Source: Cylindrotheca closterium
Taxonomy: Eukaryota; Bacillariophyta; Bacillariophyceae; Bacillariales; Bacillariaceae
Direction: 5' to 3'
NCBI GenBank assembly: GCA_933822405.4
Contig: CAKOGP040002080.1
Coordinates: forward strand, 161,257 to 225,256
DNA length: 64,000 bases
In this document: piece after piece, positions 20,770-30,972 of the stretch
How positions within the stretch are numbered: position 1 is the first letter of the stretch
Layout of the letters: each line of letters starts with the position of its first letter
Notes under the pieces: model-generated
Told to the model about the DNA's origin: nothing
What the model saw: the letters and a program-made list of their open reading frames with translations, nothing else
Databases searched by the model: none
Translations under genes and position numbers: made by a program

Positions 20770-22146
20770 ATGTCACAGGTTCCAGCTCGTGAACATTTGA
20801 AGAGTCTCATTGACTTTTATCAGGCTGCGGAGAAGCTGCATCGAGAAGCAGAGGCCGACGTTGTGTTTGCCAAGAAGCGACGGGATGAGGCACGGACTAT
20901 GAAAGCAGAGACATGGGATCAGCTAGCGGAGGCGAGGAAGAAATATGACGTGGCCGACCTTGAGTTTCCTGTTCCAGTCCCTCTTCCTCAAAGAGAGAGC
21001 TCTCGAAGACTTGTCAAGAAACCGGTAGTTCGAAAGAGTAGTGTTCGCTCCAATCGAGAAGAAGAAAGCTCTCCCTATCCACCGGCAGCCCTCCCAGATG
21101 AGGAAGGTAACTTAGCCGAGGACGTGTCTCCGTCCAGGAGATACAAACCCTTACAGAACGAGGACGAATTGAAGAGCGACCTCAGGAAGCTAGTGCCTTT
21201 GATTCCTAACTTGACGGAACAGGATGCACCAGGTACCCCACAGGAGCGCACAAGGAAATCAAACGTGGCGCCGGTTCCTGATTCGGCGCAACAGGATGCA
21301 CCAGGCACCCCACGTCGCAGCCAGAAATCAAAGATGCTGCCGATTCCTGACTCGGCAGAACAGGATGCACCAGGCACCCCACGTCGCAGTCGGAAATCAA
21401 ACTTGCCTTCGATTCCAAACTCGACTGACCAGGGTTCTGGCGCCCTAGGAACCCCGCATCGTACTCGCAAACCAAAGATGGCGCCGATTCCTGACTCGGC
21501 AGAACTAGTTCCAGGTACACCAGGAACTCCACACCGTAGTCGAAAATCATCACGGAGGGTTCTTGTTTCTCCAGCCGGTCGAAAGAGTACAGTAGTGGGA
21601 GGTTCCTTTTCCATGCACAGAAGATCGATTGCACTCGAGTCGAAAAATATGGATCTCCCTGTACTAGCAATATGCCAAGGTCGTAGTCGGGAATGGTACG
21701 AGGCAAACTTTGATGCAGAGAGCCTAGGATTGGCGAAACGCTTTTATCAAGCAGCTCTGGGCACCAAGACACATGCTACAACCAATCAAGTACACATATC
21801 CAGCGTCCTGCTGAATGATGAATGGAATAAAATGGCAACGACAACATCCGAGGTTCAGGAATTATACATTGGTGTTAGCAACACTTCCGATGGAAAAGAA
21901 ACGCTTCGCGATAGGGCCGCGAGAGCACTTGTCCAACCTCGACAACAGGAGCCAGTGGCAATTTTCTTCGCTCCCAAGAAAACTAGAAACACTGAAGATG
22001 TGTATTATGGTGGGCATTGGAAGGTCGTTGCTGGCAAAATGTTGGAGCCACCTCGAGTTGTCAAAGGGATGCCTCGACAATGTCTGGTAAGCTTTGTCTT
22101 TTGTGGTGTCGACCCAAACATTGTAAAGGCCGTGAACGGTGATTAG
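20770..22146 (+). CDS. Uncharacterised protein with coiled coil and five PDSAEQDAPGTP-type repeats
   Basis: A 458-residue intronless frame; ATG 20770 (MSQVPAREHLK) is the first ATG in frame. Residues 5-60 look like a charged helix or coiled coil (FYQAAEKLHREAEADVVFAKKRRDEA). The middle is basic and Ser/Pro-rich and holds five tandem units of about 22-25 residues (nucleotides about 21200-21550), each built as IPDSAEQDAPGTP followed by RRSRKS; every unit carries a TP site and an RxxS or RKS site, so it is a plausible phosphorylation platform. The C-terminal 170 residues look folded (GRSREWYEANFDAESLGLA, ELYIGVSNT, YYGGHWKVVAG, VSFVFCGVD) but match no family I can name. Neighbour of repeat copy A. 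Confidence 0.75.
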   Translation: MSQVPAREHLKSLIDFYQAAEKLHREAEADVVFAKKRRDEARTMKAETWDQLAEARKKYDVADLEFPVPVPLPQRESSRRLVKKPVVRKSSVRSNREEESSPYPPAALPDEEGNLAEDVSPSRRYKPLQNEDELKSDLRKLVPLIPNLTEQDAPGTPQERTRKSNVAPVPDSAQQDAPGTPRRSQKSKMLPIPDSAEQDAPGTPRRSRKSNLPSIPNSTDQGSGALGTPHRTRKPKMAPIPDSAELVPGTPGTPHRSRKSSRRVLVSPAGRKSTVVGGSFSMHRRSIALESKNMDLPVLAICQGRSREWYEANFDAESLGLAKRFYQAALGTKTHATTNQVHISSVLLNDEWNKMATTTSEVQELYIGVSNTSDGKETLRDRAARALVQPRQQEPVAIFFAPKKTRNTEDVYYGGHWKVVAGKMLEPPRVVKGMPRQCLVSFVFCGVDPNIVKAVNGD

Positions 22147-22346
22147 AATTTGGTGTCCAAGTAGTGCAGTTGGAATACGTTTTTGCTGGGGTTGGGGATA
22201 GTTTGAGGGTTGATTATGCGATTTGTGGTTTTCTTGTACATCGATTAATGCTTGAAGTCGATTGAAACGAGTTTTCTACGCTTGGACTTGGGAAAAAGGG
22301 GTTTTATGTTTCTTGGTTGTTGTGATAGTGATTAGTTCTCTATCGA

Positions 22347-22820
22347 TTAGCGTCTACGTTTTCCAATAGCATTCTTCTTCTTCCGCCGAGCAATCCGAGA
22401 GCATGGTCTCGAGCCTTTGTTGGCCTTCTTTGGTCCTCTTGCATTTCTGTTCAAGACATGCATAGCTTCATTCTGCTCGAGAGGATCAAAAATCGATAGA
22501 GGAACATGAATGGTAGTGGAAGGTGAGGAGCTGGCCATTTCAGAATTCATTGGAGTGCTGTGATCGGCATGTGGAAGAGGAAAATATCGAGAGAAGATAC
22601 TGTCCAAAAGAAGATCTGTCTTATCCGCTGATTCCTTCTTTCCAATTTTCGTGGATGCTGATAGTGTGTTATTCCATTTAGGCGACGAAACCATGGCATC
22701 ATGAGAAGGATTGGAAGACCAATCACCACATGATCCCAACGATGCAAAGTTTCGAGAGAATACACTAGTTTTTTCAAGTGATCGTGATAGCCTTAAAGCG
22801 GTGCGAAAGCAAGTAGACAT
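22347..22820 (-). CDS. Small basic protein, probably mitochondrial
   Basis: A 157-residue frame from ATG 22820 (MSTCFRTALRLSRSLEKTSV). The frame is open further upstream, but that part is encoded by a GTACCGGTACC palindrome run and is unlikely to be translated. The N-terminus is rich in Arg, Ser and Leu without acidic residues, as in mitochondrial presequences. The C-terminus (ARGPKKANKGSRPCSRIARR followed by KKKN and GKRRR) is strongly basic, a style common in organelle ribosome-associated proteins, which is only an inference. No family could be named. It is head-to-head with LSm6. Confidence 0.6.
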   Translation of the reverse strand: MSTCFRTALRLSRSLEKTSVFSRNFASLGSCGDWSSNPSHDAMVSSPKWNNTLSASTKIGKKESADKTDLLLDSIFSRYFPLPHADHSTPMNSEMASSSPSTTIHVPLSIFDPLEQNEAMHVLNRNARGPKKANKGSRPCSRIARRKKKNAIGKRRR

Positions 22821-23172
22821 AATGGATATGTACAAGGAATAGGAGTTGGACCTTTGTTTGAAGGATGACGATGTTGACGGATTACTGTACCGGTACCGGT
22901 ACTGCAAGGGTGAAGTGTGAGTGAGCATGCAGACAGACAGAAATGGTCCGTCCTTCGACTTCATCATCTTTCATTGATGATTCCGCGAACTGAAAATAAC
23001 AACAGCAATATCATTATTTCTATCTTCAAGACATCCAACGAGAACATCAGAAACTGATAATTGCCATTAGCCTTGAGGACCAAAGAACTCTCAACTTAGA
23101 CTGAATCAACATTCTTTGCAGATTCACTTCAAACCAATTCAATAACGAACAAGTGCAAACACACAACCACAA
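22821..23172. promoter_or_regulatory. Divergent spacer between the basic protein gene and LSm6
   Basis: 352 bp between two divergent starts. It includes a GTACCGGTACCGGTAC run at about 22887-22902. No other element was assigned. Confidence 0.4.
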
Positions 23173-23550
23173 ATGTCCGACCCGACACCAACGGATTCAA
23201 ACAAGGTAGGGAATTATAACGTGATCCGATCAACTGAACTCTCCAAAACTTTCGTTCGACAGACCAATGCTGATGTCATGTCGTTTTCACCCTAGGAATC
23301 TACTGCCAAAAAGCGCTCTCCATCTGACTTTTTGAAGTCTGTCTTGGGAAGACCAGTCCGAGTAAAGCTGAACTCAGGGATTGAGTACCGAGGAGTACTG
23401 GCTTGTTTGGATGGTTATTTGAATATTGCAATGGAACAGACGGAAGAATTTGGTCTTGATGGCCAATTAAAGGCAAAGTATGGGGACTGTTTCATTCGAG
23501 GCAACAACGTGTTGTACATTTCAGCTCAAAAACGAAAAGGCGGGAGCTAG
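23173..23550 (+). CDS. LSM6: U6 snRNA-associated Sm-like protein LSm6
   Basis: Exons 23173-23205 and 23296-23550 join in phase 0; 95 residues. The Sm fold is complete: Sm1 motif from FLKSVLGRPVRVKLNSGIEY through GVLACLDGYLNIAMEQ, and Sm2 motif GDCFIRGNNVLYIS. The phrase KYGDCFIRGNNVLYI is diagnostic for LSm6 rather than SmF. LSm6 is part of the LSm2-8 ring on U6 snRNA in the nucleus and of the LSm1-7 ring that promotes mRNA decapping in the cytoplasm. The N-terminal 22 residues are a Ser/Thr/Lys-rich tail. Confidence 0.95.
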
Positions 23551-23943
23551 GTCTGGGCTTGTTTCTTCTTTGATAAAGTTTTGGAGGGATTTTCATCTTT
23601 GGATTGTTTTTTAAATAGAAGTACCGAGCTTTTTCTATCGCAGACTGTAATCACCAAGAGTCCTGTGCAGTACATCATCGTCAACTGATTGAATGACAAA
23701 AATGGACCTCGGATAAAAGTGGAAATAATTAAAACCATCTATCACTGACGCGTATCTACTTTAACCAACTTCCAACTCAAGCGTTTTACTAGAATGACTG
23801 TACAGCAATGCACATGGTGGTCAAGCATTCGGATCCTGTAATGAACATTCAAACAGGTCAATTGTTAGTCCAATGAGTCAGTCATGCAATCCATCCGTTG
23901 TGATTTGTGAGCTGTCGCGTTTATTTCCGTTTCATTGTTGACG
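23551..23943. other. Intergenic gap, no gene recognised
   Basis: 393 bp in tandem orientation between LSm6 and the GRAM-VASt gene. No credible gene or RNA was seen. Confidence 0.4.
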
Positions 23944-26900
23944 ATGGCTCTGTCAGAGACTATGGAGCCTGTCGGGAATTCCACCGAAATGTCAACGGAT
24001 CTTCCAAACAATGACAAGTTGGAGGTGAAAGAGGAGACTTCGATGACTTCCAACGAGGAGGAGAAGGAGGAAGAATCGAAGGAAGGATCCGATGGAAAAA
24101 TTGTCGATGACAACCGGTCACGCAAAAAGTGGAGCGAGCTCTTGCAGAGTCCTCGTGGCACGGAATGTTTCTCCCCATCGCTTGACCTTTCAAAACCAGA
24201 TAGTCTACATGGGATTGGTATGTAAATAATCACTTCATCCGAGAACGCGAATGCCACATTTATTGTATTTGAACCGTTGCTAATGATGGCTTGTTTCAAT
24301 GTCCGCTTTTCACATTATTCTAGGAATGAGGCTAGCCTCTTCCAAATCCAGGTCTATTGGCGAAGTAGCACATAGGTTACTCATTTTTCTCACGGAAATT
24401 TCCAGCTTGTACGATCAAGTGGGCTTGATTGGCTTCAAGTGTCTTCAAGAGTTGCAACCTTCACAGGAGATTCTCTTTCCCAAAGTGCTTCAAGAAGAGT
24501 CGAATGAGTTGAAAATCTCACTGGAAACTTACTCCATGAGTACACGACAGCTCGCAGAGTACATAAAAGTGACAATCTTGATCCCTCTGGAGGATTCCTT
24601 GAATTCGAATGGAACAATTATAGCTAATTCAAACCAACGCTACACTCAAGTACGTCAACTGTGTAAGGAAACAAGATCTAAAGCCCTCAATGCCAGGAAA
24701 GTATACCTAAAGGCCGTCAAGAATGCTGAATCTTCATTTGAGTCTTGGAAGAAGGCAAGGGAAAGCACTGCGCCAACATTAGCTTCGGATTTTGAGGAGA
24801 TGGCTGACGATGTGGAAGGTTGGGAAAAGGCGCTAACAAGACTTGGTGCAAACGTTCCAAGCAATACAGCCTCTCTGATTCAACTTTTGAAAACTGTCCA
24901 GAGCTGTGAAACCAAGTACCGCGATCTTGTTGTCAAAGAAAACAAGCTCATAGACGAGGCACAAGCTGTGGAAGTGTTGGGTCTTGATGAGATACAGTCA
25001 GTGGTCGATAATCGATTTGACTTTTTTGTCAATTCAGTAGGACACAACATCATGGTCTTTGAAGAGAAGGCCATAGGAGAGATGGTTGTTGGGCTGATCG
25101 AAGGAAAATCTCCTAATGCTTTGCAAAGCGCTTTGCAGGAGAAAATGGACGGCGCACTGTTCTTGAACAATTTGTTCAAGCAGCAAAACATGAAGTACGA
25201 AGAAGGAAAGGGAGCGATGGAGGCTGATATGCTTGGATTATCACAGGAAACTGGCGAACTTCGTGATAAGATCCAAACTGCTTTCGCTACCCGAAGTTCA
25301 CGCATCAAGGTCGTACAGGCGTTGAAGAGTGTTTTAGAGGCATTTGCTTCCGCAAACTCCAAGTTTTCCAAATCCATGAAAACGAAGACTCAAACAGGAA
25401 AGATGTAAGTGAAACGATTTGATGGGCTTTCTTTTGTTATTCGAAGCTGATGGCTGTGCTGGAATCCTTCCCAGAAATCCTACTGAAACAGAGTCATTGC
25501 TAGATGTTGCAATGAATAACATTGGGAAAAACAGTGTCGACCTGATAGAAGGCATATTGCGTGTTCTTCAAACCGAGGCTACTTCAACCTTGGAATGTGT
25601 TGACGAATTGAACAACATTGCAAGAGGTAAGCTCGATCCGTTGTTGGCAAGTGCACCACAACGGTTAGAAGCCATAATCTCGACCGAAGACTCCGAATGG
25701 AAACAACTTTGCGAAGCATCACGGTCAGAATCAAGAGCCGAAACTCGGTATAATCAACTAAAGCTACAGCTTGAACGAGGTCGTGATCGCACAGCATCCA
25801 CTGATAGTGTTGCAACCCCAGTCGATGATGGCGACTCGGGAACTGTGGATGATCCTGATGACAAGCCGGCGGGAACACCTTCGCGAATGAGCAAAATTGG
25901 AAGTATGCTTGCTGGAAACGACGCAATAAAGAAACTTCAAGAGAATGCTATGAACACAATTACAAAACTGAAAGATGAGAAGATGGGCAAAGAACGGCAA
26001 GCAGTGGCTGAGGCATCTGCGGTTAAGGACGATGTTCTTGGAAAATATCTATCAAATGCAAAACAGCGATTGGAAAAACTCGAAACTGAAGACCGCAAAG
26101 GATGGGAAGACCTCAAGTCAACACTCGAATCTGTTGTCACTACCGTTACGAAACTGCTTGAGTGCCGACAAGCTGCGCGCACATCGACACAAAAATCCGA
26201 CAACTTCACAATCGACAAGATGGTAGATGATGTTGCTGGCTGGTTGGATTCTTCGAAAACGAAAATCATTGAGGCCGAGCAAGATGGTTTATTTGTAACC
26301 TTAAACAATACTGACACAGATGCAGGCTACGCACTAAGTGTTGCAAAGGCGGAATCGAAGCCTGTTGAAGCGCTGTTGAATCTAAAGGGGGGCGAAGACA
26401 GCGTAGAAACCCTAGGCATTGGCCAAATCGTGTGGCCTGAGAGACCAGAGGAAAAGAAAGGAACAGACAACTCGTCAAATGGTGCACAGGCAGTCGAAAC
26501 GAAGGGTACAGCTGATCGATCCGAGGAGCCGATCGCAAAGAATAGCGGCCACAAAGCGCTACACCGATCATTAACGACACCTATATCCACAACACAGGGA
26601 ATAGTCAAGCCTTCCAAACAGAATGGGAAGTCTTTCGATGATTCGAAAACTGAAAATGACTCAGAGAGTGCGTTGAGGCAGTCATTCATCAGAGCTTTCT
26701 GGTCGCAAAAAGAAGAGGAAGCCCCAGTCATCCTACAAACAATTTCATGTACTTATAGGGTGAGGGAAAAGGGATCATTCCTCATACAGCCTGTTCAAGG
26801 GCGAGTTTTCACCACTGGAGATAGCGTCTACTTTTTGGCATTGGACGGCAAAAAGTTATCACTACTGTGGTCAAAGGTTACTAGTGTCGAAGTGGAAAAG

Positions 26901-28013
26901 GGAATACTTGGAAGCAACGATAAAAGTATCGTAATCTCCTACAAGCTGGAGCCAGATGCGAACGAATTCGCCTTTGTCCTTGGTCGTTTACGGTCGAGAG
27001 ATGCGACACTGGAGCATTTTCGTGAGTTACGTGATCGAAAACAGAGCGAGACCGCGACACCAGACGCCCCAGCTACTAGCGACAGTTCCAGATCTAGTTT
27101 CAGTCCGGTCCCTCCTGATAAAACCATAAAAAAGATGGAAACAGTTCTTTCTAGAACCATTAAAGGTGTCCCCATCAAGAGTCTATACGAGAAAGTGTGG
27201 TCTGAAGGTGAAAGAACGTCAGAAAAACCGTTCTACGGGGAATGGCTGAAAACAGAAGGTTGTTTCGAGCTCCAGCTTGGCAATTGGGAGTTTGCAACGG
27301 ATGATGTGGGTTTCGTGAACCCATGGGATAAGGAACGTTACCAACAGAAGCGCTTGATCAAGTTCAAATTCAAACGCACGACCCACTTGTATATTGGTCC
27401 GCCAATCGCAAATGTGGTTCAGCAGCAATATTGTAGGGTTGAAGGCAATGACAGGTGTGTTATGGCTATGTGTCTAAGTTTTGTCGGCATACCGTATGCA
27501 GATAGTTTTGCGGTCGAGGTGCGTTGGATTGCAACCCGAGAAGGGAGCAACGATGTAAAGATAGAAGTTGGTCTATTTGTTGACTTTAAGAGGAGGACCA
27601 TGCTCTCGAGCAAGATCGAAACAGGTACGATATCAGAAACCAAGAGTGTTCACAACCGATTGTTTGAGGCAGTGAAGAAAGTTTGTACCACAGGCGGTAG
27701 CGAGTCTGGTGATTCAGATGATGAGGTGGAGGTGGAGGTGGAGCAGGTCGAAGACGAAGAAGTAGCAGGCGGGTCCACTTCGACAACGTCGATATTTGAT
27801 CTACCATTAGTTCAAAAGCTGGCCATATCCGTTGCAGGCCCGGTGATTGCTTATGCAATTTTTAGATTCGCCTTTGGTAGTAGAAGTGGGTCCACTCTTG
27901 GAGGATCAGATTTACAGCTCTTGCTTGGGAAGGTTGACAGCCTTCAAAAGGATGTCGAGACGCTACAAAAGGCCGTCGATGCCCTGACAATCATGCTAAA
28001 GGAGAAGAGATAA
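23944..28013 (+). CDS. BAR-like/GRAM/VASt membrane protein, probable sterol transfer at contact sites
   Basis: Exons 23944-24217, 24324-25404 and 25475-28013 (all GT-AG, in frame) encode 1297 residues. Residues about 100-440 and 470-670 are long charged helices resembling a BAR/F-BAR region. A GRAM domain spans about 870-960 (SCTYRVREKGSFLIQPVQGR, DSVYFLALDG). A VASt/StART-like domain follows at about 1005-1190 (MFYGEWLKTEGCFELQLGNW-like core, VGFVNPWDKERYQQKRLIKF, VEVRWIATREGSNDVKIEVG). Then an acidic linker, one membrane helix (about 1228-1250, LAISVAGPVIAYAIFRFAFG) and a short coiled coil. Plant VAD1, yeast Lam/Ysp proteins and animal GRAMD1 share GRAM-VASt-membrane anchor and move sterols between plasma membrane and ER. 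ER anchoring and sterol transfer are inferred from family. Confidence 0.85.
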
Positions 28014-28274
28014 ATATTACAAATGGTATTGATACTCCAATCCTTTTTTAAAAGTAAAGTCGAATCTTGCTTCCAGCAATAAGATAAAAGACCGAACTTC
28101 GTCTCACAGTAGCAGTCAATCCTTGTGTACGTAGCAGCAATCAAGCCACACGTCACACCACCTGGCATCTCTCTGGTCAAGGCGGGGGGGCTCCGTGATA
28201 ATATACGCAACTCGATATAATGATTTGGAAGCCAACTAATTTGACAGACAAATGCCGAAGGGAGAAATAGATAT

Positions 28275-30740
28275 CTAAGAATATTGGCCCATATTAGCTT
28301 TGATGCCACTGGGGTGATCTGGATCATTTCCATCGTCCATGTCACCTGCGGATGGAACTACACATGAAAGCTCAAGATCGTTTTCATCATCCTCGCCCAT
28401 GGTAGGAATCTCCATTTGCATTGCGTAGTCCTTGGCATTTGCGTTTGGTCGCCACAAGAATGCAACACCTGTCATGATTAGAGTGTAGTTCAATTGCATT
28501 ACCCCATCCAAGAACCACTTTTGGTCTCTTCTCAGAATGCCACCCATCACCTTGTCGACAATGGTGAAAACCAACCATGCAGCAGCAATGGACATCGACG
28601 TAAGCATCAGGCAACGGAGGCGCAGATGCCTGCGAAGTTTTGACGTTTGATTCATATTTCTCAAGTAATCCGTGGTGGCATTCAGCGAATCCAAAATCCA
28701 GAAGTAGAAGATCAAATCCAGAACCATGATAACCAACGTTAGGATGAGAGCTATATCGAAGAGCTCAGTCTCTTCCGTAACTGATATTTTTTCAACATCT
28801 TCTTCGGCGACTATAAGGGAGAAATCGCGGAAGCCAGTCAGTCCTGTGTAGATCAAACCAAGCATGATGATTTTGGCCAGAGCCAAGCCGAGACTGTATG
28901 TCAGCAAAGAAAAAGTTAGGAAAATTGATATTGGGTGACAATTGCTACCGTCGTCCGATGCCCACGAACCTTTCTCGGACAATACCCCAGCCCTTCGCAA
29001 CCATAACTCCCAAAGAGTTGGAGATTCCACGTTTCAATACACCCAACCCAAGCGCTGCGACGAAGCATCGTGAGATAATGAATAGGCTTTGGCACTGCAC
29101 AATACCCAACAGTTGCTCTCTTACCTGCATAAAGGACATAGATGGAGCGCTGTCCGTGCACATCCCAGAACCCAAGATCGACAGCCCTGCACAATACTTC
29201 AAGGAATCCCAACAAAATTGTCGCAAAGATGTATTTCTGAATAGGAATTGCTGCATCCTGGAACATTCGCATGCCACACTTGTAAAAGAACGCCAACACA
29301 AAGTAGTATACGGTAAGCGCTGCGTAGAAAACCATGAGTCCATACAAATGGCCTGGAACATATCCTCTGTTTTCCGCCTTCCACTCCATCGTTCCCATTT
29401 CAAGCACATCTAGGCCATCGTCAAAACAATTGCCCATCAGCAGCACATAATCTCCCTTTTCCTTGATATGAAAGACGCTATCACCCTCAGGAAAATCAAA
29501 GGGGGTATTAACTGTCTGTGGAACAGCTAGGAACCGCTCCTCGCCAGCAAAGAGAACTGGATCAACAATCAGCTTTCCAATATTTTCTTCCTCGCAAATA
29601 TTCCGGCTTGCCGTGTCTTCTGAACAACAGTAACTGATGTCACCCTCGACCAAAGAATCTGTAGCGCCGACTCCAAGTGCGGTCCAGTCGCAGTTTCCAA
29701 ACATGTCTTCTTTGCAATTGTCGGGAATGGCGAAGAGGACGAAATGAAGCTTTTGGGTGACGCCCTGGAGCTCTCTTGGAAATCCAGTAGGGGCAGGCAC
29801 TGGAGAAGAGTCACCGCCAAAGCCTCCACCACCACCATCGAGATCGCCCCCAAAGGCTCCATCCCCGCCAGTGCTGCTTCCATCTCCATCATCACCGAAG
29901 CCGTCACCTACTGGTCCCGTTGAAGGAGCGTTCACATCTCCATCACTACCACCATCGCCCCCGCCAGAAGTGGGATTTCTGGGACTTGCTGTGGGTGAAT
30001 CAGACGTATCACCGCCATTATCACCCGGGAACGGAAAGTCGCTTCCTTCACCATCGCCACCAGCATCACCCCCATCAGAAGTGGGATTGCTGGGACTTGC
30101 TGTTGGTTGATCAAACGTACCACCGCCATTGTTGCCAGGGAATCCACCACCACCATCTCCACCAGTATCGCCTCCATCAGAAGTAGAATTGCTGGGACTT
30201 GCTGTTGGTAAATCAGACGCATCTCCGCCATTGTCACCAGGGAATGGAAGGTCTCCACCACCACCACCACCACCACCAGTATCGCCCCCATCAGAAGTTG
30301 AATTGCTGGGACTTGCAGTTGGAAATGGAAAGTCGCTGGATGGAGCACTAGGAGATTTTGTTCCAGCACCAGACGGGGTGGGGAATCTTTCCTGAAATGG
30401 AGTTGGGGCAGGGGTCTCGTCGTAGGGAAATTCATCCTCATCGTCGTCAGCCTCTTCATCATCGGTTTCCCATTCGGTTGGAACAGGAGAAGTCAGAAAC
30501 TTAACGTTGGAAATGTCAATAGAAGCAGGTGCTTCCAACCAACCTAAAAAAGCAAAGGAGATAAAGCATCAGTACAAAACTAGGACATAGCGTCCACTTT
30601 CGCTCATGAATTGACGCACCGCGAACGTAATGGACTTCTTCCGAATCAGCATCTAAAACCAGATCCAAAGGAACGATTTCTGCTCTCGCAACCTGAAGAT
30701 ACACGAAGGAAACAGAGAGCAGTGTGCATAGGATCCTCAT
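28275..30740 (-). CDS. Lung-7TM (GPR107/TMEM87-like) receptor family protein
   Basis: Exons 30740-30620, 30543-29125, 29054-28970 and 28893-28275 give 747 residues. The start is MRILCTLLSVSFVYLQVARA, a signal peptide; an upstream in-frame extension is ignored. Residues about 60-300 are acidic and then Gly/Asp/Ser/Pro-rich, with four imperfect repeats of about 35 residues beginning PTASPSNSTSDGGD. A folded ectodomain with several Cys follows, then seven hydrophobic helices. The segment LGVLKRGISNSLGVMVAKGW, then GIVRESLG once exons 3 and 4 are joined, matches the conserved loop-helix of the GPR107/TMEM87 family. These proteins act mostly in the Golgi and secretory path; ligand and G-protein coupling are disputed. 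The donor at 28969 is GTTCGT, a weak site, but it is the one that restores the family motif. Confidence 0.8.
29940..30345 (-). repeat. Coding minisatellite, about four units near 105-115 bp
   Basis: Imperfect tandem units inside the lung-7TM gene encode PTASPSNSTSDGGD(T/A)GG and Gly/Asp-rich spacers. Unit lengths vary through Gly-codon runs (ccaccaccacc). Because frame is kept in all units, this is a length-variable stalk rather than a non-coding satellite. Confidence 0.7.
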
Positions 30741-30972
30741 TTTGAATCCTTTTCTCCCTTTCAACTTCAAATTGGCAAGAACTCTTTTCCTAGATGATGG
30801 ATACAAATGCCAATGCAATGACCATATGGCGCATGATTAAACCGCCGCCCGTGACCCATGCTCAGCAAATACGAATCGAATCGAACAAATCGAGAACAGA
30901 GAAAAAAGAAGAGTACTCGTATACAGCACCATGGAATTCAAAAGCTTATTGTGCACGACAGACTAAGCATTT

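Noticed and set aside
21200..21550. Regularly spaced repeats considered as a CRISPR array
   Set aside because: The units are contiguous, encode in-frame protein repeats and have no unique spacers; the genome is eukaryotic.
22821..22967. N-terminal extension of the basic mitochondrial protein (QYRYRYS)
   Set aside because: It is encoded by a GTACCGGTACC palindrome run typical of intergenic DNA here; the ATG at 22820 gives a proper presequence.
29757..30395. Pro/Ser-rich plus-strand frames such as PSPSPPASPPSEVGLLGL
   Set aside because: They are the antisense of the Gly/Asp/Ser repeats of the lung-7TM gene, which has signal peptide, helices and splice sites on the minus strand.
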